This document shows, piece after piece, positions 35,967-48,270 of a stretch of DNA of 64,000 nt. The notes beneath the pieces were generated by a model that was not told the DNA's origin, searched no databases, and saw nothing but the letters and a program-made list of their open reading frames with translations. Origin of the DNA: Montifringilla adamsi (Eukaryota > Chordata > Aves > Passeriformes > Passeridae); contig JAGGNK010008670.1 of assembly GCA_017590115.1 (NCBI GenBank), positions 2,170,001-2,234,000 on the forward strand, read 5' to 3'. Both the position numbers and the translations under genes were made by a program. The first letter of the stretch is position 1, and each line of letters opens with the position of its first letter.

Positions 35967-37560
35967 AAATCATGTAAGTTCATATATTTTATTTACCTGA
36001 GCCCCTTTTAGGGATCTTGGCATTTCTAATACTCTCTTGTAGAACACTTTTGTCACCAACGCCTCTAGTCCAATGTCACATATTGTATCTGACTCTTACT
36101 TTTCAGTGGAATGAAAGCATTTAAAATTGAAATTTGTAACTACCATATTCAGCCTGTGAAGGTAAATTCAGTAAATATCAGTGTTTCAGTAAAGAATTTG
36201 GCTCCTCAACATACAGTGGATGTTCACAACAGTTGTTCAATATGATGTGCATCACTCTAAGATCATTTATTAGGTTTGAGCTATGTTTGAACTTCCAAAA
36301 AATGGGCAAATTTGTGGTGCTGTAACTGAAAGAGAAGAACAGTGGTCGCTAATAAAGTGTGAAAATCCAGCCTCTCATCAGTCCAATCAGAATTGTCCTG
36401 GAGCAGAGTCCTTGCTCTGCCAATCCCTCCCCTTCACCTGTACTAAATGTCAGAACTCCTGAGGGATCTCAGCTCAGCCTCAGGAGGTGGGAATGAGCCA
36501 GTGTGGCACAAATATGAAACCAGAGTAAATAAATACCCACAGCCCTGCAGAGCTGGGACAGGAACCATGATCAGATCCATAATGTCCAGATCCAGAGGCA
36601 CTCCTCCAAGAGCAAAAGTGGTTTTGTTGCTTGAAATGGCATAAAAAAGGTAAATTGCCTTGCCTGAGCATCGTGCTTGTCTGATTTAAGAGCTGCTTAG
36701 CTCCCTGTCTGAAAGGCCAGTTCCAATTCTTGCCCATGTGATTCACCCAGAGCGCAGGGAGCTGGGGGAGATAAAAAGCTTGTAGAGCAGTTAACACTAT
36801 TTTATGTTGGAATTGATGCACCAGGCGGCCAAGTAGCACAGATGCTTAATACACTCAATTTGTAAAGGAGATTTTAATCTTCACAAGTACATCTCTTTTC
36901 ACTTTCAGTCCCCAGCTCTGCTCGGTGAGAAGGAGAAATTTTCAGCCAGGCTGAGGACACTAAACCAGCTTAAAGAAGCCTCCAGGCCCTGAGGTGGCCA
37001 TTAAAGGACCTTGAATTTGCCTGTGAAAGCCCCTGATATTCAAGTGTATAAATTCCATTTTATTCCAGTAAATCACAACAGGATGTGATGCAAAAAGCTG
37101 GAGAAGGCTGCAAAGTGTCCTTGGAAATGGGGGTGTTTGGGATGGTCAGGACTGAAATTCAGCTTCTGAGAGGAGTCAGGACTTGCCCTGTGGCTGGGGA
37201 AGCTGGAGTGAAAAGGTGAGGAATATTTTGCTTTTATCAGCCTCCCTTGGTATTTTTGTGTGTATAATTAAGGAGGAGCACAGTCTGTAAGATCTAGGTT
37301 GAGATTTTAATTAATTGGAGGGTTTGTTTTTAAATATTGGTGAATTCAGCTACAATCTGGTAAAGTTTTTTGTTCTTGGCTGTAACAAATGTATTTTTCT
37401 TTGGGCCATTGTTAAAATAACATCACTAAGTCTGTTCTCCAACACCATTCCCTCATCCTGCACTCCCACCTTCTGATAGTGTGGTGTCTGTATTTAGGAG
37501 TTAGTTCAGGACATTTCACACCCTTTTCAGACTTAACATTTGGTTCATGGTTAGAGGTAC
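35967..37560. other. Unique non-coding sequence, no feature seen
   Basis: No repeat family, exon or RNA gene recognised. Confidence 0.5.
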
Positions 37561-37718
37561 AAATCTGGATTCTGCACCATGAAAAGTGGGATTTGTGACC
37601 TTTGCAAACTCCACACAAGGAAGGACCTGTGATTTAAATCTGGATTCTGCACCATGAAAAGCTGGGCAGTGGGATTTGTGACCTTTGCAAACTCCACACA
37701 AGGAAGGACCTGTGATAA
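37561..37718. repeat. Tandem duplication, 75 and 83 bp
   Basis: Units at 37561-37635 and 37636-37718 both begin 'aaatctggattctgcacca' and end 'aaggacctgtgat'. The second unit carries an 8-base insertion ('ctgggcag') after 'ccatgaaaag'; otherwise they are essentially identical. Confidence 0.95.
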
Positions 37719-38004
37719 AAAATATGTCTAAGGGTCAAGAGCCCAAGGGAAGAGTGGGGACCATTAAATCATTGGAAGGAAAGGAACAAAGTCCAGGCCC
37801 AGCCATTCCATGTGGGGACTGCTTTTCACTTGGATGTTGCAGTTAATTCAAGCGTGTTGAATTTTGGGGTTAAAACCCCCAAAGGGAATTGGTACTTAGG
37901 AAAATGGCAGGAAAACTGGTGGGGTTGTTTGCCAGGGAAAGAGTTGCTGTGGTTGTTGGTCAAAAATCCCAAAATCCAGTCAGGTCAATGGAGTGACTGT
38001 CAAA

Positions 38005-38244
38005 AGTCCAATGATGATGTCGTCATCATCATCATCATCACTGACCAGCTCATCCAAAGTCCGGGAAGGCCAAAGGACTCATTGTCAGTGACTTCATCAG
38101 GATTTGTATCAAGCCCATGGTCAGTCCAATGATGATGTCATCATCATCATCATCATCGTCATCACTGACCAGCTCATCCAAAGTCCAGGCAGGCCAAAGG
38201 ACTCATTGTCAGTGACTTCATCAGGATTTGTATCAAGCCCATGG
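38005..38244. repeat. Tandem duplication, about 120 bp x 2, with inner (CAT)n tract
   Basis: Units at 38005-38122 and 38123-38244 both begin 'agtccaatgatgatgtc' and end 'gtatcaagcccatgg'. Each has an inner ATC/TCA triplet run of slightly different length, preceded by GATGATG, so GATGATG and CATCATC form a small inverted repeat at the head of each unit. A few substitutions separate the copies. Confidence 0.95.
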
Positions 38245-38460
38245 TGAGAATGTAACTTTTATTGAACAAAATTCTGGTACAAAATACAAATACGTTTTCA
38301 TCCTTGTGGAAATACACTGTATTTCGGTTGATTGAGAGCTGGTAAAAGCTGTATTTCTGTATTTTATCCCTGTCCCATTTGCAGTCCATGGCTGTGTCCC
38401 CCTCTGATTTTGGAAGATGGACTTAGCCATTTCCCATATAAGATTTTCTTTGGTTTTGTC

Positions 38461-38520
38461 TGTCAGGGCCAGGAGTTGATGATCCTTGAAGATCCCTCCC
38501 AACTCAGCTTTTTCTGGGAT
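38461..38520 (+). mobile_element. CR1 LINE 3'-end fragment, very short
   Basis: Only about 60 bases: 'cagggccaggagttgatga', 'tccttgaagatccctccca', 'actcagctttttctggg'. It matches the same CR1 type as 6042-6234 ('aggatatt' ending), cut very short at the 5' side. Confidence 0.75.
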
Positions 38521-39776
38521 TTATTATGGCTAAAATGATGACTCTACCTCAATCTCCCCATTTTCCTTCCTCCTCTCAGGCTAAATGACACCATTTGTTT
38601 GGCTCTGTACTGACTCTGGTGGGGGCATTGCTCAGATTGTGGCTGATTTAATGAAGACCACGTCATTAAAACCAAAAACCCTCCTGAGGAAGCACTACAA
38701 GCTACGGGTGGAACTCCTACAAACACAAGTGATGAGTACTTAATCCCATTATCCTGAATAACCTTCTCTAGAGTGGTTGTGATCAGAGTCAGAGCTCCCT
38801 TAATTATAATTTTTTGGCTGATTTCTGGCCTGGATCACGGATCTAGACTGGCATGACCTGTCTGAGGCATTCAAAACTTTACTGAAGTGCTTGCCAAAGC
38901 AGGATTGCTGTGCCTGATGCCTGTGAGCAGCCAAGGAGCTGCTGTTAAGGTGTTTTATCCACTGTGCAAGCTCGGGGGATGCAGCCTATTTAAATATCCA
39001 CAGGTTAGGCAGCATTTGCATTCCTGCTTCCTGGAGCATGACAGGGAATCTCACCCGCTACCCACGTGCAAATAAATACAATCATCACTCCCATCATCAT
39101 GGATTTTCTGCTTTGCTTACCCAGCCTCAGCTCTGAGACATGCTCAGACTCCGCTGGCTCCCGTAGCACATGTGAGAAGTGGATTCATTTGTAATTTTGC
39201 TGTTTAAGCTGCTCTCACAGTGCTGCTTCACTGTTTGTTTTCTTTTTTTTTAAGGAACTAGTTGTTGTGGCTGCTGTTACACACATAACTCCAAAAAGCT
39301 TTATGGTAATAATACAGATAAGCCAACACTGCTTGTAGGAAAAAAACCCAACGTTTATAATAGCTGGAGAACATTCCTATTTGTATTTCAAATTTCCCTT
39401 GTACACTGGAATTGATTTCACACCAGCCTCCGTGCTTGGGCTGCGCTATCTTCACTCTTGCAGGGAGAAGAGGCATTTGAATGAAGCAGATCCTGTTGTT
39501 CTCCTGCAGTGCATTTGTCGCATTTGCTCCTGTCTGAAATAAAAAGGAAGTGGAATGGGAAGGAAATTTCTCCATCTTTGAACTCTGGGTAAAATCCCTG
39601 CAAGCAATAGCGGCGGCTGTTGGGGCTTGGGGTGACGGTGGCTCCCAGCTTTGTGACAGGGTGGGGATGGCTCAGGGGACAGCTGGGGTGAAATTTGGGG
39701 CTCTTCTCCATGGCTCCTGCCAACATGGACCTCTGGAATGGGAGGGAGCTGAGGGAAGGGGATGATGTGGGGAGGT
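38521..39776. other. Unique non-coding sequence, no feature seen
   Basis: No feature supported. Part of a 250-codon minus-strand frame (39452-40204) lies here, but it runs through two CR1 tails and has no domain. Confidence 0.5.
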
Positions 39777-40060
39777 GGAGCCACAGGATGGTGTAAATTG
39801 GAAAAGACCCATAAGATTATCAATTCCAACCATTCCCCAAGGCCACCACTAACCCATGTCCCCAAGTGCCACATCCACACAGCTTTAAACCCCCAGAGAT
39901 GGGGACTCCCCCACTGCCCTGGGCAGCTGTGCCAGGGCTGGACAGCCCTCCCAGTGAAGACATTTTTTGAACTATAAGAAGCCTTCCCTGGTGCAGCTTG
40001 AAGCCATTTCCTCTTGTCCTGTCGCTCGTTACCTGGGAGAAAAGGCCAACCCCACCTGGG
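39777..40060 (-). mobile_element. CR1 LINE 3'-end fragment
   Basis: Antisense copy with 'aaattggaaaagacccata', 'aacccatgtccccaagtgc', 'cccactgccctgggcagct', 'tttcctcttgtcctgtcgc' and 'tacctgggagaaaaggcca'. This is a CR1 type different from those at 17.7 and 23.4 kb, marked by the 'ccaagtgccacatccaca' phrase. Confidence 0.93.
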
Positions 40061-40064
40061 GAGT

Positions 40065-40229
40065 GAGAATCTCCAGATCACTGAGGTTGGAAAAGCCCTC
40101 CAGGACCATCGAGTCCAACCTGTGGCCCATCCCCACCTTGTTACCATCCCAGAGCTCTGAGTGCCACATCCAATCCTTCCCTGGACACCTCCAGGGATGG
40201 GCATCCAAACCTCCCTGGAAGCCCCTTCC
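40065..40229 (-). mobile_element. CR1 LINE 3'-end fragment, second in a row
   Basis: Starts again with a 3' end in antisense: 'gagaatctccagatcactg', 'ggttggaaaagccctccag', 'accatcgagtccaacctgt', 'acctccagggatgggcatc'. Because a new 3' end begins within a few bases of the previous fragment, this is a separate insertion, not a continuation. Confidence 0.88.
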
Positions 40230-40275
40230 GGTTTTTTTGTGGTGTTTTTTTTTTTTTGGGTTTTTTTTTTTTTTT
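40230..40275. repeat. T-rich tract between opposed CR1 copies
   Basis: T-runs broken by G groups ('tttttttgtggtg', 'tttgggttt'), ending at 'aatgc'. It separates the antisense CR1 pair on the left from a sense CR1 on the right. Confidence 0.9.
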
Positions 40276-40307
40276 AATGCATTATAGTCCCGTTTAAGAA
40301 CACAGCA

Positions 40308-40545
40308 AAACAAATGGCCTCGAGTTGGGCTGGGGAGGTTCAAGTTGGATTTTAGGGAAAGTCTTTTCCCTGGAGGAGTGGTTAAGCACTGGAAGAGGCT
40401 GCCTGGAGCAGTGCTGGAATCACCATCCCTGGAAGTGTTCAAAAAATGCATTGTAGCTGTCTAGGATATGATTTAGTGAGAATGGGGATATTCAGTCAAA
40501 GGCTGGACTTGGTGATCTTCATCTTTTCCAGCCTTAACAATAATT
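40308..40545 (+). mobile_element. CR1 LINE 3'-end fragment
   Basis: Sense copy: 'gggaggttcaagttggatt', 'agcactggaagaggctgcc', 'ccatccctggaagtgttca', 'gatcttcatcttttccagc', 'cttaacaataattaaagg'. Opposite in orientation to the two fragments just to the left and of the related CR1 type. Confidence 0.93.
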
Positions 40546-43500
40546 AAAGGCTTGAGAGCTTCCCTGAACCAGGGCTTGTGTCAATTGATCAGGCTTTGCA
40601 AAGATTCTGGCTGGCTGGAAATGTCTCCAAGTATTTAGGAGCATAAATAGAGCATCAATAAATAATGTGGATTATTAGAAAGCCTAGCCCATCCTAATGT
40701 GCTTCCCAGCATTAGGAAAAATGCTGCAAGGTGATTAGGAATTCACAAAGAGGATCCACAATTAATGTCATCTGCTTACAACTCACTAATGATTAGGTTT
40801 CAGATCCACTGCTGCTCGTGCTGCTTAGCTGGGCTTTCATTGTTTTTTATCTTTTTTTTTTTTTCTTTTTAATCTGCAAATAATAATTGAGATAAATATT
40901 TTAAAATGTAAGTAGGGCAATATTTACTTTTGTGTTTCAAATGTAGGACTTGGGATAGTCAGCAATGTTTTCTGACATTTCTATCCCACTGCAAAGCCTT
41001 TTAGTGTTTTCCTGCATCTTCATCTTCTCAGTGGGGTTTTGTATGTTTGTACAAGAGCGTCCTCCTGGTCCAGGTGTGGGGCTCAGTTAAACCAAACCAG
41101 CTCAGAGACCTTTTGCTTAAAGAGAAATATCTTTTACTGGGACATGGAGACAGCAAAATCCCTTCTCCAAAAATACCAATGAAATTTAGCTTTGGGGACT
41201 GAACAAGCTTAAAAAAAACCAAAATAAAGGAGAGATCCTGATGAGTGCATTGGGATTCTACTAAATCTTGTCCTATTAAATTCTGCATCCAATCCTTCTA
41301 ATGTTAGGGTTTATTAATGGTATTAGGTCCTGTGTGCAGTAATTGATTTGCTTTATTTTGGAAATTGATTGGGTATTGATTATTGGTTATGTTTACTGTC
41401 AGAATTAAAAGACTAAAAAAAAAGATTAATAAACAAGGTAAATCATCTTATTTACTGAGAATGAGGGGACTCAAACTGAAGTACTTGCTTAAATGTTATT
41501 ATATATTTAAATATACATATTCTAAAAAAAATCTATGGGTTTTTTTTAAATGGAAGCCTTAGGTCCAGCTTGTACCTGAAGCAAAAATTCTCCCTGACTT
41601 CAGCAGACTTGAAGGAGAACTCCAGTGGATTTAGGAAGATATTAACTCAGTGCTGAGATGGATGGGATTAAGAGGTCAAACTGGAAAGAAACAGAGCAGA
41701 GCAGAGGCTGAACCTGACACACCAATCCGTTGTTCTCATAGATTTTTAAGCAAGAAAATGCCATTATAAACATCTTTCCTGACCTCCTGTGTATTGCCAG
41801 GCAGGAAATTTAATCCCTGATTCCTGCATTAGGGGAAACCTCTGCTCTGTTTCATAAAATGCTTGTCTTGTTTGTTTTACTGGGTGATATTTTACCTTCT
41901 CAGGGTGGAGAAAATCAGCCATTAGAAAGCCAATTTCTGCTCCCATTGCTGGGGATTTCTTTGAAGAATTTTGATATCTGTTGTCTAAATAAAAGCTTCA
42001 CAGCACAAACCCCACTGAAAACAGTGCAGTCACCTCTCAATTCTTGGTTATTTTTTTCCCTCTCTCTTCAGATTACAAAAAGCTCTTTGTTTGTTCAAAA
42101 GCCTGAGCCCACCTAAGCCTGGTTTGGCCATAAATCCAAGATGAAAATCCTCACTCTAGTCCCAAGTGGGACATTTAGTCCCACACAATCAAGGTAAGAT
42201 AATATTGTTCTGTTGGAAACCCACCTCCAGCTCAGGAAGCTGGAGGGACGAGGTTGGAATTCTAGCCAAAAGGTAAATCAGAGAATAAAATAAACTGGGA
42301 AAACTGCTGAGGAAGATGCTTTGTAGGGACTGTTACATCTCCCACTCATTACAAACCCAGAATTGTGCTCCCCACATTGAGAAAATCTGCTTTTTTATAT
42401 CTTGGCACATCTTCAGAGACTGGATTTGTCTGCCCTCACTTTATTATGACAAGAAGTGAAATCTCAGGGGAATTTAGGCACTTAGGCTGTTCTATTCAAT
42501 CACTGTAAATATATTTATATGTAAAGAAGTCTGAATTTCCTACCAAAAATGAAATAGGAACTGTGCACAGTGTATTCAGGTGTCTGAATAGAAGGTGTAG
42601 AAATACTAAATTTCACTAAATCAGAATGCATTGCCCTGCAAACACTCCTGAAAAGGACAATTTAAGAGTTTGGGGATTTTACAGACTGTTTAGATGAGTT
42701 CCTCCACAATCTGATTTGTGCTGCCCAAATTAATGGAATCACCACATTCTGTGATATTTCTGCCATCACTGCTTTATCTTAATTATAACTAATTTGCAAA
42801 AGGAATTGGAGTGGAAAAATAAACAAAGTAATAAGAAAAATCTCAGCTAAATGCAGTGCCAGAAAGATATAATTATATTATTGATTTCATTATCAAACAT
42901 TAACTGATTTGGGTTTTTAAATCAGCTTTTCAGCCAAAGCATTGCTCTGAGAGTATTAGGTAATCCTAATGTTTTGTTTTCCATTTTTTATTAAATTTTC
43001 CTCTGGAAGGAATTTTTGCATTACAAAGGTGGATAAAAATAATCTGAAATTATGTTTTAAGATTTTTGAAAGTATATTTGTAAGAGTTTTAATTGTTCTG
43101 AAAGAGAGAAGTCAAGAAAGGGAAAGACCAACTTGGCCCAGAGGAGCCCTGGGGCTGATATCAGAGTCAAATTTCTGCATGAAGCACTTGAAAAATGCAA
43201 ACTCTGAAAAAAAAACCCTTCCTAAAGAAAATCAGGAAGAGATCCATTTGCAGAAGACATTAATTTCAGCATAAAATCCAGCAAGTGGGAGTAAAGATCA
43301 TTATATAAGGGGTACCTGAGGCCATTGGATGGCTCAGGGACCCAAAGGCAATCTCTGTTCTGGTTTGGCTCTGCTGGAATTTTCAATCAAATTGAAATTT
43401 GCTGGAAATTCCTCTTTCTCCTGGTGCTGCCTTGGTCCTTGGTAGTTTTGGGTTTTCTTTCTGTGGAGGAGCTGAACAGGAGACACCAGAGGGGAAAGAG

Positions 43501-44040
43501 GGAGGACAACGCTTCCCCAGGCCCTGTGGACACAAATACCTGTGGGTTCTGAAGGTGAATGATGTTCCCATGTGTCTTTTAACATATTTATTTGTTTAAA
43601 CCTCTGGTTTTTTATGAATTTCATGGGACAGAGGTGTTTTTCTGGTGCTCTAACCTGACCCAAGCACTTGGCATTGTCAGAGGTGTTTGTGCTGCTGCAC
43701 CTCTCTCCTTTCAGGTCTCAGCTGAGAGCATTTCTGATGTGCTATAAATCACCTATAAATGTATTTTCAGACACAGTTTTCTGTCCTTTTTGCAGACTAT
43801 AAACAAGAGAGAAGCTGGCCTGCCCAAATGCAAGTTCTCCTTGGCTTTGCAGGATGGAGATCCATAACCTTTCCTGAGGGACTCAGGACAATCCAGGGTG
43901 CTGGCAGGCCATCAGGGTGAGAAAATTCACCTGATTTAGTAATCCGGAGGTGATTAAATCTGCATACAACAGGCTGGAAGCTCTTGTGGTACATTCTGTG
44001 CCTCAGTTTGTTCTCCTGATCTGAGGGTCTGCTTTGGGCC
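40546..44040. other. Long unique stretch, no feature seen
   Basis: About 3.5 kb without CR1, LTR, exon or RNA gene that I can support. A small inverted repeat ('tttcaat' / 'attgaaa') lies near 43380-43397. Confidence 0.5.
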
Positions 44041-44459
44041 TTGGTGGATCCAATTCCCTGGGACGTGAACAACCCTTTTTGGTGCTTTGTGCTGGGCGTG
44101 AGCACCCACAAAGTGCTGATAAATCAGAGCTGCAGAGGAATTTATCAGCAGGCACCTGCAGATCTGGGGGATCTCATCCCCAGGAAGGCTGGAAGGCCCC
44201 AGTGGCTCAGCTTGGCTGGCACAGTGAGATGCTGAAGGGAGGATGGATTGGTGGATCCAATTCCTTGAGACGTGAACAACCAAAACCCTTTTTGGTGCTT
44301 TATGCTGGGCCTGAGCACCCACAAAGTGCTGATAAATCAGAGCTGCAGAGGAATTTATCAGCAGGCACCTGCAGATCTGGGGGATCTCATCCCCAGGAAG
44401 GCTGGAAGGCCCCAGTGGCTCAGCCTGGCTGGCACAGTGAGATACTGAAGGGAGGATGA
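44041..44459. repeat. Head-to-tail tandem duplication, about 207 and 212 bp
   Basis: Copies at 44041-44247 and 44248-44459 begin 'ttggtggatccaattcc' and end 'ctgaagggaggatg'. The second copy has a small A/C-rich insertion after 'gaacaacc', and there are about six substitutions spread along the unit. Unit lengths near a multiple of three keep a plus-strand frame open through both copies, but that frame begins at TTG with no ATG near its start and has no known domain, so I do not call a gene. Confidence 0.95.
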
Positions 44460-47400
44460 GCTCTGGGTGATTTATCTCTGGCTCCTGGCTCCAGGTGAGT
44501 TAATAAAAGCTCATTGCAGTTAATCTGCATCCTCTGGGTATTGTCTGTGTGTCTTTGTGGCTGGGATGAGGCTGCAGTCATGCCTTGGCGAGGGGAGCTG
44601 AGCTTAAAGCTTCTGATGTCCATGAATTAAATGAATCAATCTCTTCCAACACACTTTAAATTGATCTTTGATTGGACCACATGGCCCTTGGATAAGGCAC
44701 CCTGGTATTAGTCAATTTGACTTGGAAAGATGATGATACAAATTCAAATGGAAAGATGATCTATATTGAGCAGCTGTGGTTCTGCAGAGTGATTTTTTTT
44801 TCTTTTTTTCTTTTTTTTTATTAGTATGCTGCTCTGTTTGTGAAGTCCTTTTTGTGAATACTGATGTCTGAGCCCAGGGCTGTGTCCAGAATTGCAAACT
44901 TGGGCATTTGCATTAACGATCTGTGGCCTGTATTATTGCTTTAATCCTGCCTTCAAATTGCTCAGAATCTATAACACAAAATGCTCCTATATCCTCTGCT
45001 TAAAAGAACCTATTTATGTCTAACACAGTTACTCAGAGCTGCCTGCTGGTTTGAAGGGTCTGTCTTCAAGTAGCTTGAAATTCATATTGAAATTCATGTG
45101 AAGATCTTGAGCACGTACAATTGAGATTAAAGTCCTGAATTCCCAAGGGAAGGGGTTCTTTTCAGACATCTGGGCTGCAAGGGAGGCTCCTTGTGTGGAG
45201 TTTTATGTGCCCAGGGGAGAGTGGGCAAGTGGAGTAAATATATTCCTTGATTTCAGCAGGATTTTTGTGACCTTTGCCAAGCGACAATGTAAAACTGAGG
45301 TGTGGAATGATTTCCAGCTGATTTATTTTTGATTAACCATAAAGCAAATGCCAGTAATTTTTATGGGTGTGGAAAAGGTGAAACCTCACTGACCTATCTC
45401 AAATGTCCTTTAAATGAGGCTTATCCCCACAAAGAAGTGTTTATTTCAAAAGCCAATAATTACCTGATTTATTAACGAGATAAACCAATGCCTCTTCAAT
45501 GTCAAGCCCCTTCTGCTTTCAGCCTCTCTCACACGCAACTCCACCTGATTTCTAACCCCAGCTGATTTAAGCCCATAATTAAAATTTCATGGCTAAATTA
45601 TAAACAGGCCATTCCCCTTATCCCCTGCCAAAGAAGATTTGTAATGGGACAACTGACAAGGCAGGACACTTGTGAATTTAGATGTGGAGGTTCCATTGTG
45701 TCAGCCCCATAATGCCATTGCCTTGTCAGCTGCATCAATAACAGAGGGACAAGATCAATCTGTAATGAAAGGAGATGAGGTCATTTATCCAACTCCAGGG
45801 CTGGGATTCTTCCCCAGGAGCTGGAAGCTGAAATTGTTGTGGTCGTGCTGGATGACCCTAGTTTGGAATAGCCACTAGTACATCAAATTAAACCTCCAGA
45901 GCAATGTGTTGATTCTAAAGATTTGAATAACAGCAGGTCATATTTCAGGTTTTGGAATGTAGTTTGTATCTCTAAGGCACAGAAAACAGCAATTTGTCTC
46001 TGTTCTGTTGTTTCTAAGCTTTGTGTTGTGTTTTTTCACATGAGTTTAGCTGGAGAGCTCTGGGTGAAAGGAGGAGAAGTGAGAGCCCCAGGTGGCTGCA
46101 GCCAGGAGGGTTAACTGCATGAAAAAGCTGCTTGGGCTGTGCTCTTTGGGGGATCTGCCGGTCATGGAGGAGATCATCCACGTGGAGGAGCCCAAAGGAA
46201 TCCTCTGAAGCCAAAAATGACACCTGAACATGCCCCTGATACTTCGTGCTGCTCTTCCCATCTGAGGCATGACTCCACTGTTCCACATCCTGCAGAGTGT
46301 GCCAAAGGCTGGATGCCTGCTCTGGACAGATCCTCGTGAAGGGATCACAATTTTAACAAGGTTAAAAGGATCACTGTTCCCCTGCAGGACCTTTCCCACA
46401 GCCCCTCTTACACAGGGTTTCACGCTCCATTTGCCTTTGGCCACGTGGCTTTGAGTTCCCATCCCAGCAGGGTCACTCCACCCTGCTCTAAAGTGCTCCA
46501 AAACCTCACAAGCAGGTTGTTTTCCAGGTAATATCTTGGAGTTTGGTGTCTGGGAGAGGGGCTGAGGCGCTGGAATGCAGCAAACCCCGACAAGTGTAAC
46601 AGGGTTGTGTCTGTGCCAGCTGAGGGCTGACCTTGGTTTCTATAAACATCATCCAGAGCTGTGGTCACAGCCTTTGCAGCAGCAAAGATGTGCAAGAAGT
46701 TGGGATCTCTGCTTCTAATCCTTCTTTAAAATTAGTGGTCTGGAGGTGGGCAAGAGGTTAATGATTGAAAATTAGTAATTATGCAGTGGTGGAGGGGGAA
46801 GGTGAGGACATGCCTGTCACCTGTGTCTCTGCAGACCCTGTCACAAGCTTCTGAGGCAACATCCATCCTCCAGAACCCCCCCTTGCTGACTGTGTGGCTC
46901 CAGCTGCCTGTCATCAGTCAGGACTGGGTACAGACAGCTCTGACAGCCAGCCAGGGATGCGGAGGGACAGAAAGGAGGTTGGAAGAGCTCTGCTGCCAGG
47001 TGTGCCAGTTCTGCTCCTCACCAGAGCAGGGCTGGGGGCAGCTGGGAGCTGGGATTGAGCTGCTGATCTCCCCAGGATCTAGGAGGGCATCAGTGTCAGC
47101 CCTGGTGTGGATCAGCAGGGCCAGGGATTGGGAAATAAACCTCTTCAGCCACACAGCTTTCCTCCAGGGCAGGAGGAGTCCGAGCAAAGTGGATTGTGGG
47201 GGGTTTTTCTTGATTTATTTCTGCACTATGACTAAAATTACCCCTTTCAAACATGTCTTGGTGTGGGGCTGATGATGAGGAAAGAATGAGACTCGAGAAC
47301 TTTGCATGTTTGTTGAGGATGTATTGGAAGTTGAGCCTGGGTGAAATGTGATGCAATATTTTTATTTCCAACTACTCATTGCCATGTGTTGGAGTAGTTT

Positions 47401-48060
47401 TGTAAATTGACATGTTGCTTTTAATTGACAAAGAGTTTTATGATTCTTGCTATGGATGTGCCACTCCTGCAGCTTTGTCCCTCACTGTTCAGCTCACTCC
47501 TAGTAAGAATTTCTTCTTTACTGAGTGACTCAGGTTAAACTACCATTAATTTAATAAAATTAATAGTCTAAATTAATATAACTAGTAGTTATTTAGTAGC
47601 TGTTTAGCACTGCTTAATGCAGAAAACCTGTTTCAATCAACACAGGTTTAAAGTGACAGAAAAAAAAAGAGTTTCTCTAGAGAAAAATCTGATGGCCTCT
47701 TTAAAAATGAACCTAATACAAAGCATGGTTCATAATTATTTGTGTACTCTTAGACTGGAGGTGCCTGAACATTCTGGTGTAGTGTCAAAGAATTAATGCC
47801 TGAATGAAATTAGTAACAAAATAACTGATTAGATAATTCTGACAGTGACTGTGTACCTGGCAGTGTGCTGTCCCACCACTGCCTGGGTTTTAATTGAAAA
47901 GAAGCTCTTGGCACTGAAAGACCTTACAGAGCTGTAAGGGTTGGTAATGAGGAACCAAATTAAATCAGAAGTCAGCTTTTTCCAAATTTAATATCTTTCT
48001 AAAGTGAATTGTGATTAGGTTATCCACCCACTTGTTTAACTTGTGATTCTTGTTAAAATA
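44460..48060. other. Mostly unique sequence, GC-richer part at 46.0-47.2 kb
   Basis: No CR1 or clear LTR. The part at about 46050-47250 is visibly richer in G and C than its surroundings and carries longer open frames on both strands (up to about 163 codons), but I see no domain, no splice signals and no CpG island. It may be an old, unrecognised repeat. Confidence 0.45.
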
Positions 48061-48270
48061 GAATCGTCACAGAATGGTTTGGGTCGAAGGTTCAAAGCTC
48101 ATCCCATTCCACATTTTCCCCTATCCCAGGTGGCCCCAAGCCCTGTCCAGCCTGGGCTTGGACACTTCCAGGGATCCAGGGGCAGCCACAACTTTTCCTG
48201 GTAATCTGTGATGAGGCAGGGCCTCACCACTGTCTTGCTAAAGAATTTCTTCATCAATGTCCTAAATTAA
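48061..48270 (-). mobile_element. CR1 LINE 3'-end fragment
   Basis: Antisense: 'gaatcgtcacagaatggttt', 'ggtggccccaagccctgtc', 'gacacttccagggatccag', 'gcagggcctcaccactgtc', 'aagaatttcttcatcaatg'. Confidence 0.93.

Noticed and set aside
39452..40204. 250-codon minus-strand open frame, the longest in the window
   Set aside because: Much of it reads through two antisense CR1 tails and the rest shows no domain. CR1 3' tails are untranslated, so the frame is accidental.
44034..44459. 141-codon frame with an internal 70-residue duplication
   Set aside because: Starts at TTG without an ATG near its start and has no recognisable domain. The duplication is of the DNA, and the open frame follows from unit lengths divisible by three.
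46014..47272. Cluster of longer frames on both strands in a GC-richer segment, possibly an exon or retroviral remnant
   Set aside because: I could not match any frame to a known domain, frames conflict across strands, and no splice or promoter signals were seen. Left as unassigned sequence.
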